Shown here: positions 24,124 to 31,630 of the stretch, piece by piece
How positions within the stretch are numbered: the first letter of the stretch is position 1
How the letters are laid out: each line of letters begins with the position of its first letter
Origin: an uncultured Lachnospiraceae bacterium
GTDB taxonomy: Bacteria > Bacillota > Clostridia > Lachnospirales > Lachnospiraceae
Assembly: GCA_910584585.1 (NCBI GenBank)
Contig: CAJUBP010000012.1
Location: 1-64,000, forward strand
DNA: 64,000 bases
Direction of reading: 5' to 3'
Notes under the pieces: generated by a model
Databases searched by the model: none
What the model saw: the letters and a program-made list of their open reading frames with translations, nothing else
Told to the model about the DNA's origin: nothing
Program-made: the position numbers and the translations under genes

Positions 24124-25143
24124 ATGGCAAAAATATTTTATCAGGAAGACTGTAATCTTTCTTTGTTAGATGGAAAGACAATTGCGATTATCGGTTATGG
24201 CAGTCAGGGACATGCGCATGCATTGAATTTAAAGGAGTCCGGATGTCATGTGATTATCGGTCTGTATCAGGGCAGCAAGTCCTGGGCGAAGGCAGAGGCG
24301 CAGGGATTTGAGGTATTTACGGCAGATGAAGCTGCAAAGAAGGCAGATATTATCATGATCCTGATCAACGATGAACTGCAGGCAGATATGTATAAGAGAG
24401 ATATCGAGCCGAATCTGGAAGCAGGCAATATGCTGATGTTTGCCCATGGATTCAATATTCATTTCGGAGCGATTGTTCCTCCTAAGGATGTGGATGTTAC
24501 CATGGTTGCGCCTAAGGGACCGGGACATACTGTAAGAAGCGAATATCAGGAAGGCAAAGGCGTTCCCTGCCTGGTGGCAGTGGAGCAGGATGCTACCGGC
24601 AAGGCACAGGACATTGCGTTGGCTTACGCTTTGGGAATCGGCGGCGCAAGAGCCGGCGTTTTGGAAACCACATTCCGTACCGAGACAGAGACAGATCTCT
24701 TCGGCGAGCAGGCAGTGCTTTGCGGCGGCGTATGCGCATTGATGCAGGCAGGTTTTGAGACTCTGACAGAAGCAGGATATGACGCGAGAAACGCGTATTT
24801 TGAATGCATCCATGAGATGAAACTGATTGTTGATTTGATTTACCAGTCCGGTTTTGAGGGCATGAGATATTCCATCTCCAATACGGCAGAATACGGTGAT
24901 TACATTACAGGCCCGAAGATTATTACAGAAGATACCAAGAAAGCTATGAAGAAGATTCTCTCTGATATTCAGGACGGAACCTTTGCAAAAGACTTCTTGC
25001 TGGATATGTCACCGGCAGGGCGTCAGGTTCATTTCCGCGCAATGAGAAAGCTGGCAGCAGAGCATCCGGCAGAGGCTGTGGGCAAAGAGGTGCGTAAGCT
25101 TTATAGCTGGAATAATGAGGAAGATAAGCTTATTAATAATTAA
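24124..25143 (+). CDS. ilvC: Ketol-acid reductoisomerase
   Basis: This 339-residue class I KARI converts acetolactate to dihydroxyisovalerate using NAD(P)H and Mg. The Rossmann motif GYGSQGHAHALNLKESG is at residues 25-41. The cofactor loop reads GLYQGSKSW rather than the Arg-containing loop of typical NADPH enzymes. The C-terminal knotted domain contains the metal ligands (DLFGEQAVLCGG and ECIHEMKLIVDL). AGGAGG lies 7 bases before the ATG. It is separated from ilvN by 196 bases of repeats. Confidence 0.96.
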   Translation: MAKIFYQEDCNLSLLDGKTIAIIGYGSQGHAHALNLKESGCHVIIGLYQGSKSWAKAEAQGFEVFTADEAAKKADIIMILINDELQADMYKRDIEPNLEAGNMLMFAHGFNIHFGAIVPPKDVDVTMVAPKGPGHTVRSEYQEGKGVPCLVAVEQDATGKAQDIALAYALGIGGARAGVLETTFRTETETDLFGEQAVLCGGVCALMQAGFETLTEAGYDARNAYFECIHEMKLIVDLIYQSGFEGMRYSISNTAEYGDYITGPKIITEDTKKAMKKILSDIQDGTFAKDFLLDMSPAGRQVHFRAMRKLAAEHPAEAVGKEVRKLYSWNNEEDKLINN

Positions 25144-25250
25144 TTTCTAAATTTCGGGGAGGGAGATCACTGCAGGATTGCTTATTCTAAATTTCGGGGA
25201 CGGACGGAACTACAGGATTGCCCTTTCACACACAAACTGGGCAGCGCTCT
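25143..25250. repeat. Tandem ~45-bp repeat and left inverted-repeat arm of a decayed island
   Basis: TTCTAAATTTCGGGGA followed by CAGGATTGC occurs twice (25145-25181, 25190-25221). The second copy continues into CACACAAACTGGGCAGCGCTC (25230-25249). The stretch 25197-25250 is an inverted repeat of 26475-26530. Confidence 0.65.
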
Positions 25251-25367
25251 AGTGCTTATTATAGAAAGAAGTCGTTTGTTTTTGAAAATATCTAGTCATA
25301 TGCGGAGTTATCGGCAGATGAAGTTTATCTACCATATAGAGTGCACTAAAAAAAGGTGATGATATAT

Positions 25368-25517
25368 GTGGTGGATATCTATTTATCGTCTGGTGGCTCC
25401 GTTTTTCATGTCAAAGTGGACGGCCGAAAATGTTTTTATATCTGTGCTCCGAATGATTTACCAACAGATTCTCGTTTTTTAAATAAGAAAATATTGGGGA
25501 CAGATTTTCGTCATTGA
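25368..25517 (+). CDS. Possible 49-residue ORF or gene fragment
   Basis: This GTG-initiated frame behind AAAGGTGAT encodes a 49-residue peptide with VFHVKVDGRKCFYIC and ends in TDFRH. I do not recognise it. It may be a fragment of the decayed island. An overlapping frame from ATG 25366 gives a 38-residue hydrophobic peptide, which looks less natural. Confidence 0.25.
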   Translation: MVDIYLSSGGSVFHVKVDGRKCFYICAPNDLPTDSRFLNKKILGTDFRH

Positions 25518-25542
25518 CTTTTTCACTTTTGCATTGTATAAT
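25514..25542 (+). promoter_or_regulatory. Strong promoter of the MATE remnant
   Basis: TTGACT (25514-25519), 17 bases, TATAAT (25537-25542). Confidence 0.75.
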
Positions 25543-25588
25543 TCAAAAGAATATAAATTGACATTTCTTGCCGCCGGGTAAGGAGTTA

Positions 25589-25648
25589 AGCGTCAGACTT
25601 TCTATCGTTAGGCCTTTGAAGATAGAAAGTTCTGGCGCTATTTTTTTT
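25589..25648 (+). terminator. Intrinsic terminator in the MATE leader (attenuator-like)
   Basis: AGCGTCAGA plus CTTTCTATC pair with GATAGAAAG plus CTGGCGCT, followed by eight T. It lies between the promoter and the coding start, so most transcripts should stop here unless relieved. An AAGGAG at 25580 precedes it, which could allow a leader peptide or a ribosome-dependent switch. Confidence 0.75.
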
Positions 25649-25672
25649 GTAATTTTAGGAGTGAGCAGACAT

Positions 25673-26353
25673 ATGGAACAACAGTCTTGTATGCGGGATT
25701 TTGTCCACTATACATTTTTAAGTGTTTTAGGAACATTGGGAGTATCCTGCTATATATTAGCCGATACATTTTTTGTATCAAAAGGATTGGGAACAAACGG
25801 TCTTACTGCATTAAATCTTGCCATCCCTGTATATAATTTTATTCACGGCACAGGGCTTATGCTTGGTATGGGCGGAGCAACAAGGTTTTCGGTTTGTAAG
25901 AGTCAGGAAAGAACGGAGGAAGTTAATCGGGTTTATACAAATACTATATATCTCGCCCTGTTTTTTTCAGGCGTATTTGTCGTGCTTGGTTTCTTTTTCT
26001 CGCGCCAGATGGCAATACTCTTGGGGGCAGATATAAGCGTATTAGAAATGACAACTACATATTTGCGTTGGCTGCTGCTGTTTGCGCCTGCATTTGTACT
26101 GAACGATATATTGCTTTGTTTTGTCAGAAACGACGGCAGTCCTTCAATAGAAAAAGCGCTGCCTGCCCATATACTTTCGATATTAAGGGGATTGGTTTTG
26201 ATTATTCCTATGGCATTTTTACTGTCTGCCTTATGGAAAATGACAGGTGTCTGGTTTACTTATCCGATAACAGAATTTTTAGTTGCGTTACTCGGATTTG
26301 CAATATATAAGCATAAAAATAAACAGAAAGGAACAACAAACTATGAAAATTGA
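25673..26353 (+). pseudogene. MATE-family efflux protein, internally deleted
   Basis: The reading frame (226 residues) starts as a normal MATE transporter: FLSVLGTLGVSCYILADTFFVSKGLG, GMGGATRFSV. It runs to about residue 170 and then jumps at NDGSPS to a segment typical of the very C-terminal part (ILRGLVLIIPMAFLLSALWKMTGVWFTYPITEF). Full MATE proteins are ~450 residues with 12 helices; here about 190-220 residues are missing from the middle, in frame. AGGAG precedes ATG 25673. Codon use is AT-rich, unlike the neighbours. A functional half-transporter is unlikely. Confidence 0.7.
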
Positions 26354-26417
26354 AGAAAGAAGCGCATTGCTTGTCATCGACATTCAGCAAGAAGATTTCA
26401 AAGATAATATTTCGATA
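26343..26417 (+). pseudogene. Isochorismatase-family gene, 5' fragment
   Basis: The frame from ATG 26343, behind AAAGGAAC, starts MKIEERSALLVIDIQQEDFK, the N-terminal strand of cysteine hydrolases of the isochorismatase family with its catalytic Asp. After ~24 codons it runs into a palindromic repeat and loses all similarity. It was probably cotranscribed with the MATE gene. Confidence 0.65.
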
Positions 26418-26530
26418 CACAGGAAATGCAGGGATGCGCTCCCTCTAAGCAAACGATTCATGGGCGCTTTTGCCGGAGCGCTGCCCAGTTTGTGTGAGGG
26501 AGTGCATCCCTGCATTTCCGTCCGTCTCCC
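26418..26530. repeat. Palindromic element, right inverted-repeat arm of the decayed island
   Basis: GGAAATGCAGGGATGC plus CTCCCTC (26420-26442) pairs with GAGGGAGTGCATCCCTGCATTTCC (split about 26497-26519). An inner hairpin GGGCGC/GCGC.GCCC lies between. Positions 26475-26530 are also an inverted repeat of 25197-25250, so this unit closes the island 25143-26530. Confidence 0.65.
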
Positions 26531-26584
26531 AATATGAAACTAATCCCCTCCATTGATTCCGTTCCCCAAATATAAAACCATGCC

Positions 26585-27496
26585 TTAAACCCCATTCAAA
26601 TATCCACTGCAGGACTCATAAAAATCAATAAAGTGCCTAAGTGAACTGGAAATCTTAACCTCCTTGCTGTAGGCAAAGCCCACCACCCGCCTGCCTGTGG
26701 GAATTTCCAGCGGAATCTCCAGCAGAGCTCCGGTTTTCAGCTCATTTTGGACAAAGCTCTTAATGACGCAGCCGGTTCCAAGGCTGATTTTGGACATCTC
26801 AATCAGGAGATCCATATTGGAAACTTCAATGATGTCCTGGGCAATGATACGGCTTCTTTGCAGATATTCATCAATATACTGACGGGTCATATTTTCACGG
26901 TCCAACAGCAGCAGAGTGGAATGCTTTAGAATCTGCTGTTTTTCCGCACCCCGGATTTTCAGATTATGAAGATAATCCCGGGTGGCTACAAAGATGTCTT
27001 CGATTTCCTGGATGGGATAAAAATCAATATTTTTCAGCAGTTTCGGCTGTCCGATCAGCCCGATGTCCAGTTTGCCTTCTTCTAACAGCTTCAGCGTCTG
27101 GTTGGTGGAGTGGCAGGCAATGGAAATGTTGATATGGGGGAATTTTTTAATAAAATTCCGCAGATAAGGAAGCAGAATGTATTTGCAAAGGGTAGCGCTG
27201 ACTCCGATTGTCAGATTTCCCATGCCCAGGGCGATGGAACGGCGCAGCTTGTCCTCTCCCAGTGTCAGCATTTCAAAGGCGGACTTGACATGGGTATAGA
27301 GAAGCTGGCCCTCCGGGGTCAGAGTAACGCCCCTGGAACTGCGGTCAAAGAGTTTTACACCGATGTTTTCTTCCAGTTTCTGAATGGACTTGCTGATGGC
27401 AGGCTGGCTGATATACAGTTCTTTGGCGGCTTTGGAAATATTTCCGGTATTGGCGACAGCATAAAAAATCCGGTAAGAAGAAAGCGTTTGTTCCAT
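26585..27496 (-). CDS. LysR-family transcriptional regulator, probable regulator of leuCD
   Basis: This 303-residue protein has an N-terminal winged helix-turn-helix (residues ~5-62; YAVANTGNISKAAKELYISQPAISKSIQKLE). The C-terminal ligand-binding domain has the usual FIKKFPHINI and GLIGQP motifs. It is divergent from leuC, the classic arrangement for LysR control of a neighbouring operon, with an effector probably related to the leucine pathway (inferred). GGGGAA precedes the ATG. Between its start and leuC are a family A palindromic element and an AT-rich palindrome that could be the binding site. Confidence 0.93.
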   Translation of the reverse strand: MEQTLSSYRIFYAVANTGNISKAAKELYISQPAISKSIQKLEENIGVKLFDRSSRGVTLTPEGQLLYTHVKSAFEMLTLGEDKLRRSIALGMGNLTIGVSATLCKYILLPYLRNFIKKFPHINISIACHSTNQTLKLLEEGKLDIGLIGQPKLLKNIDFYPIQEIEDIFVATRDYLHNLKIRGAEKQQILKHSTLLLLDRENMTRQYIDEYLQRSRIIAQDIIEVSNMDLLIEMSKISLGTGCVIKSFVQNELKTGALLEIPLEIPTGRRVVGFAYSKEVKISSSLRHFIDFYESCSGYLNGV

Positions 27497-27528
27497 GGCG
27501 GTTTCCCCCTATCTACCCGTAGACCAGA

Positions 27529-27626
27529 GGGACTGTCGGGAAATGGAAAATTTCTACAATATATAGATATGAATTCTGGAGTTTCAAACTATATATTGTG
27601 TAATCATTTTATTTCCCGACAGCCCC
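27529..27626. mobile_element. Palindromic MITE-like element, family A copy 2
   Basis: The ends GGGACTGTCGGGAAAT and ATTTCCCGACAGCCCC are inverted repeats. The centre has ACAATATATAG and CTATATATTGTGTAATC, matching the centre of 21503-21605 in the same orientation. It lies just upstream of the LysR start, within the divergent regulatory region. Confidence 0.7.
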
Positions 27627-27689
27627 TTTCTGCCGGCTTAAGTTTTCAGCAGTGCAAAGCGCAGTATAATGGCAGATAAGCATGCTCAC

Positions 27690-27759
27690 GAGTATAACTT
27701 TAATTTATAATAATTATATTTAATATGTATTTCTATTATATCATGACATGTGCTAGAAT
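27690..27759 (+). promoter_or_regulatory. leuC regulatory region
   Basis: An AT-rich partial palindrome TATAATAATTATA (27706-27718) is a candidate LysR box. A -10-like TAGAAT (27754-27759) lies 35 bases before the leuC ATG with no strong -35, as expected of an activator-dependent promoter. Confidence 0.45.
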
Positions 27760-27793
27760 AGCAAGCAGAAAGAGAAACAAGGAGGATTGAAAT

Positions 27794-29065
27794 ATGGGAA
27801 TGACAATGACACAGAAGATTCTGGCGGCGGCAGCGGGACTTCCAGAGGTAAAGGCCGGGCAGCTCATTGAAGCGGATTTGGATCTGGTGCTGGGAAATGA
27901 TATCACGGCTCCGGTCGCAATTCATGAGATGGATAAGTTTACAGCCCAGGGAGTGTTCCACAAAGACAAAATTGCGCTGGTCATGGATCACTTTGTGCCT
28001 AATAAAGATATCAAGTCTGCCCAGCATTGCAAATGCGTCCGGGAATTTGCCTGCAAACATGAGATCAGCAATTATTTTGACGTGGGGGAAATGGGAATCG
28101 AACACGCGCTTCTTCCGGAAAAGGGTCTTACCGTTGCGGGAGACGTGATTATCGGCGCGGATTCTCACACTTGCACCTACGGCGCGTTGGGGGCATTTTC
28201 CACCGGCGTGGGAAGCACAGATATGGCAGCGGGAATGGCCACCGGAAAAGCCTGGTTTAAAGTGCCTTCTGCCATCAGATTCAATCTGACCGGCAAGCTT
28301 TCCAAGTGGGTCAGCGGAAAAGATGTGATTTTGCATATTATCGGTATGATTGGCGTGGACGGAGCACTGTACAAATCCATGGAATTTACCGGAGACGGCG
28401 TTGCCAGCCTGTCCATGGACGATCGGTTTACCATTGCCAATATGGCCATTGAAGCAGGCGGAAAGAACGGAATTTTCCCGGTGGATGAAAAGGCGATTGC
28501 TTATATGAAGGAACATTCCAGCCGAGAATTTAAGGTGTACGAGGCGGATGAGGACGCGGTGTACGACCAGGAATACACCATTGATTTAAGCGCGCTGAAG
28601 CCTACTGTGGCATTTCCTCATCTGCCGGAAAATACAAAGACCATTGACGAAGTGGGAGACATTGCCATACAGCAGGCAGTGATTGGTTCCTGCACCAATG
28701 GGCGTCTGGAGGATCTGCGCACTGCGGCAGAGGTGCTGAAGGGAAAGAAAGTGAAAAAAGGCGTCCGCTGCATTGTGATTCCGGCTACCCAGAAGATTTA
28801 TTTAGACGCCATGGAAGAAGGGCTGCTCAGAATCTTTATTGAAGCGGGAGCCATTGTGAGTACGCCCACCTGCGGTCCCTGCCTGGGAGGATATATGGGA
28901 ATCCTGGCAGAAGGAGAGCGGTGCGTATCCACCACCAACCGCAATTTTGTGGGACGTATGGGACATGTGGAATCAGAAATATACCTTGCAAGCCCGGCAG
29001 TGGCTGCAGCTAGCGCAATTACCGGCCGTATTTCGGCACCGGAAGAACAGGAGGGAAAGAAATAA
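27794..29065 (+). CDS. leuC: 3-isopropylmalate dehydratase large subunit
   Basis: This 423-residue aconitase-family protein has an iron-sulfur cluster. Cys ligands sit in IGSCTNGR and in the TCGPCLGG region near the C-terminus. HTCTYGALGAFSTGVGSTD and the substrate motif ADSHTC are present. It isomerises 2-isopropylmalate to 3-isopropylmalate with LeuD, in leucine synthesis. It is of the short, clostridial/archaeal type (~420 aa). AAGGAGG lies 7 bases before the ATG. A related role (homoaconitase or citramalate branch) cannot be excluded by eye. Confidence 0.93.
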   Translation: MGMTMTQKILAAAAGLPEVKAGQLIEADLDLVLGNDITAPVAIHEMDKFTAQGVFHKDKIALVMDHFVPNKDIKSAQHCKCVREFACKHEISNYFDVGEMGIEHALLPEKGLTVAGDVIIGADSHTCTYGALGAFSTGVGSTDMAAGMATGKAWFKVPSAIRFNLTGKLSKWVSGKDVILHIIGMIGVDGALYKSMEFTGDGVASLSMDDRFTIANMAIEAGGKNGIFPVDEKAIAYMKEHSSREFKVYEADEDAVYDQEYTIDLSALKPTVAFPHLPENTKTIDEVGDIAIQQAVIGSCTNGRLEDLRTAAEVLKGKKVKKGVRCIVIPATQKIYLDAMEEGLLRIFIEAGAIVSTPTCGPCLGGYMGILAEGERCVSTTNRNFVGRMGHVESEIYLASPAVAAASAITGRISAPEEQEGKK

Positions 29066-29066
29066 G

Positions 29067-29555
29067 ATGAAAGCCAGCGGAACAGTGTTTAAATATGGAG
29101 ATAATGTGGATACAGACGTAATTATACCGGCAAGATACCTGAATTCTTCCGATCCCAAGGAATTGGCGGTTCACTGCATGGAAGACATTGATAAAGAGTT
29201 TGTCCATAAGGTGCAGCAGGGAGATTTGATTGTGGCGGATAAGAACTTTGGATGCGGTTCTTCCAGAGAACACGCGCCCATTGCCATCAAGGCTTCCGGG
29301 GTCAGCTGTGTCATTGCGGAGACCTTTGCCCGTATTTTTTACCGGAATGCCATCAACATCGGTCTGCCCATTATCGAATGTCCCGAAGCGGCCCGGGGCA
29401 TTGAAAACGGAGATGAAGTGGAAGTGGACTTTGACAGCGGCGTGATTACCAACAAGACAAAGGGAACTGCTTTCCAGGGACAGGCGTTTCCGGAGTTTAT
29501 GCAGAAGATCATCAAGGCAGAGGGCCTTGTGAACTATATTAATCAGAAAGGATAG
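29067..29555 (+). CDS. leuD: 3-isopropylmalate dehydratase small subunit
   Basis: This 162-residue swivel-domain protein has the motif KYGDNVDTDVIIPARYLN and the conserved NFGCGSSREHAP. It starts one base after the leuC stop, behind GGAGGG, so the two are translationally linked. A longer frame beginning inside leuC is not supported. Its 3' end overlaps the convergent AP2-domain gene by 17 bases. leuB and leuA are not present in this window. Confidence 0.95.
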   Translation: MKASGTVFKYGDNVDTDVIIPARYLNSSDPKELAVHCMEDIDKEFVHKVQQGDLIVADKNFGCGSSREHAPIAIKASGVSCVIAETFARIFYRNAINIGLPIIECPEAARGIENGDEVEVDFDSGVITNKTKGTAFQGQAFPEFMQKIIKAEGLVNYINQKG

Positions 29556-30348
29556 AAAGTCCTTTTAAATAATTGGTATATTTTTCTGAAAGTTTAATTT
29601 GGCTGTAGATTTCGGCATATTCACGGGGAGAGTAAGGCTCCAGATAATTGGTTTGAAAATTTTTGGAGATCCCGTGTTTTTTTGCCAGATCTACAGCTTT
29701 ATTGTATGCAATTGCAGCTTTTTCTTCTGAATGGTAGGTTCCTACCGTGTAATTTCCATTGATATGAATTTGTACCTTATAGCGTTCCTCGTTGGCAGAA
29801 GAAATTCTGGTGACGCCGTAATAGCGGTTGACGACAATAATGTTTGAGTACCGGAAATCAGTGGGATCTTCATTGGCGAAATAATAATCCCGGCCGGCAA
29901 CGGCGTAATTTTTTATGCCGTAACGGGAAAGAATATTGATCTGCATCCCGTAATCGCTGACAAAAAGATGTCCCTGACGGCGCATAATCTTATGGCTGGA
30001 ATAATAAAAAAGATCGTCAATGTCGAATTTCAGTTCGTCCGATTTGGAAATATAGTAAATAAAATAATTATTCCTCAAATAGATAGGATTTTTAAAATAA
30101 ATAAGATTATCCCGAAAATTCAACAAAGAAATCACTTTGCTAAAACTTAAAATAGTGGGCAGAGAGAAGGCGTCTTCAAAGGTAACCGTGAAGTCCCCCA
30201 GCAGCCGGGCAGCTTCCTGATAAGCCAGATGCGCGTTCTCTTCGGTATCGAAGCTGCCCAGAGAGATATGCTTACTGCGAAAGGTAATACTGGCGCGATA
30301 ATAGGCAGTTTTGTTTTTTTTGTAGGCAATGTAAACACCTGGCAGCAT
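29539..30348 (-). CDS. Two-AP2-domain protein, possible domesticated HNH-AP2 endonuclease
   Basis: This 269-residue cytoplasmic protein has two AP2/ERF-like DNA-binding domains. One is near the N-terminus (residues ~4-52: GVYIAYKKNKTAYYRASITF, LGSF, A-x-LAYQEAA). The other is near the C-terminus (~176-236: YYGVTR, YKVQIHI, VGTYHSEEKAAIAYNKA). The middle part ends in DYYFANEDPTDFRYSNI, which has the spacing of an HNH nuclease core (DHINGDPLDNR..NL) but with Tyr replacing the catalytic His. It is probably a DNA-binding regulator derived from a homing-type nuclease. GGAGGG supports the second ATG. Target unknown. Confidence 0.65.
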   Translation of the reverse strand: MLPGVYIAYKKNKTAYYRASITFRSKHISLGSFDTEENAHLAYQEAARLLGDFTVTFEDAFSLPTILSFSKVISLLNFRDNLIYFKNPIYLRNNYFIYYISKSDELKFDIDDLFYYSSHKIMRRQGHLFVSDYGMQINILSRYGIKNYAVAGRDYYFANEDPTDFRYSNIIVVNRYYGVTRISSANEERYKVQIHINGNYTVGTYHSEEKAAIAYNKAVDLAKKHGISKNFQTNYLEPYSPREYAEIYSQIKLSEKYTNYLKGLSILSD

Positions 30349-30436
30349 AGTACCCTCCATAAATTATATTTCCATGTATTTTTTTGAGAAAAAAATACAA
30401 AATAAGTATATCACAAAACGAGAGAAACGCAAGTTT

Positions 30437-30465
30437 TTGAGATACTGAAAATGGAATGGTAAATT
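30437..30465 (+). promoter_or_regulatory. Promoter of the SleB-type hydrolase gene
   Basis: TTGAGA (30437-30442), 17 bases, TAAATT (30460-30465). A GCAGCTCAGC/GCTGGGCTGC hairpin (30483-30512) lies in the short leader, 30 bases before the start codon. Confidence 0.5.
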
Positions 30466-30541
30466 ATGGGAAAGTCAAAGCAGCAGCTCAGCGGGGCCGA
30501 AAGCTGGGCTGCAACAAGTCAAATGGAAAAGAGGAACAAAT

Positions 30542-31405
30542 ATGTTGACAATTCAAAACTTACTAAAGAATGTATATTGCAGTATTAAAAATATATCCAA
30601 AAAATCCTATCGGAATTGCGCAGTTCTTGTTTCCGGTTTTTCGGTATTTGCGATGGTTTCCTTAAATGCCCATGGATTTGGCGGTGCAGGAAAAAACAGA
30701 AGCGTGGTTTGCAGCAGCATGACAGGAACGGAAGGAGAAGCCCCGGCAGAGAATTCGGAACAGGAGAGCGAGGCGTTCTCGGGAGGCTCTGCAGCTTCCG
30801 GCAGACAGGCCACAGAATTAGAACAGGAAAGTGTGGCGGCCGTGGGAGATTTCGCGTCCTCCTGCAAGCAGGCGATAGAAACAGAACACAGCAGAATCAA
30901 AGAAGAGGCGAAAGCTGAGAAGCAAAAGCGGGAGGTGACCGCCGTCTGCGCCAGCGTGGAGCCGGTTCAAAATGAGATGCAGCGTCCTCCGGTAAATCCT
31001 TACGGCGATATTCCGATTACTGAGGAAGATTATGAAGCGCTTCTTCGAATTGTACAGGCAGAAGCAGGAGGAGAAGATGAACAGGGAAAAATCCTGGTGG
31101 CTGAAGTGATTTTAAACCGGGTGCTGGCAAAGGATTTTGCCTCCACAGTATCTGATGTGATCTTTGAAAAGAGCGGCGGAAGCCCGCAATTTGCGCCTAC
31201 CGCAGACGGCAGATACTATTCGGTGGAGGTTACCGGAAGCACTGTGGAGGCCGTGGAGAAGGCCATTCATGAGGAAGACATTTCTCAGGGCGCGCTGTTT
31301 TTTTCAGCGAGAAGGAGAGCGAATCCTTATGATATGGCATGGTTTGACCGCAATTTAACATGGCTTTTCCAGTATGGAGGGCATGAGTTTTATACACTTC
31401 CCTGA
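30542..31405 (+). CDS. SleB/CwlJ-type cell-wall hydrolase
   Basis: This 287-residue protein has an N-terminal hydrophobic segment (NCAVLVSGFSVFAMVSL), a long Glu/Ala/Ser-rich linker with two SF-type imperfect repeats, and a C-terminal Hydrolase_2 domain (residues ~155-287). The domain begins ITEEDYEALLRIVQAEAGGE, containing the catalytic Glu, and ends with AWFDRNLTWLFQYGGHEFY. In spore formers this domain is a spore-cortex lytic transglycosylase; other members act on vegetative wall. The long linker and membrane anchor suggest wall location. GAGGAA precedes the ATG. Confidence 0.85.
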   Translation: MLTIQNLLKNVYCSIKNISKKSYRNCAVLVSGFSVFAMVSLNAHGFGGAGKNRSVVCSSMTGTEGEAPAENSEQESEAFSGGSAASGRQATELEQESVAAVGDFASSCKQAIETEHSRIKEEAKAEKQKREVTAVCASVEPVQNEMQRPPVNPYGDIPITEEDYEALLRIVQAEAGGEDEQGKILVAEVILNRVLAKDFASTVSDVIFEKSGGSPQFAPTADGRYYSVEVTGSTVEAVEKAIHEEDISQGALFFSARRRANPYDMAWFDRNLTWLFQYGGHEFYTLP

Positions 31406-31447
31406 TATTTTTACGCTTTACTCTATTGAATTTGTGTAGCATGGAGA

Positions 31448-31476
31448 TTGACAGAGAAGAGGAAAACTTTTATAAT
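31448..31476 (+). promoter_or_regulatory. Promoter of thrC
   Basis: TTGACA (31448-31453), 17 bases, TATAAT (31471-31476): a consensus sigma-A promoter. Confidence 0.85.
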
Positions 31477-31477
31477 G

Positions 31478-31536
31478 AGGGGTGTCCCAAAGGCAGGGAC
31501 GCCCCTTGTCTATTGGAAAGAAAACAAGGGGCGTTT
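31478..31536 (+). promoter_or_regulatory. thrC leader with two mutually exclusive hairpins
   Basis: AGGGGTGTCCC (31478-31488) can pair with GGGACGCCCCT (31496-31506). The same downstream strand, read as ACGCCCCTTGT (31499-31509), can instead pair with ACAAGGGGCGT (31524-31534). This is the architecture of an attenuator or switch. The T-tract after the second hairpin is only TTT, so simple termination is doubtful. Confidence 0.5.
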
Positions 31537-31630
31537 GAGGAATTGCGCAGGAGAAGTTTCCCGGCTTTGGGAACAGTTTCTTTAAACCATTGTGCAGATA
31601 GGAAGAATAATAAAAGGATGGAATAGAATT

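Noticed and set aside
31483..31630. T-box leader before thrC
   Set aside because: At ~145 bases it is short, and I see no T-box sequence (TGGNACCGCG-like) or terminator with a proper U-tract.
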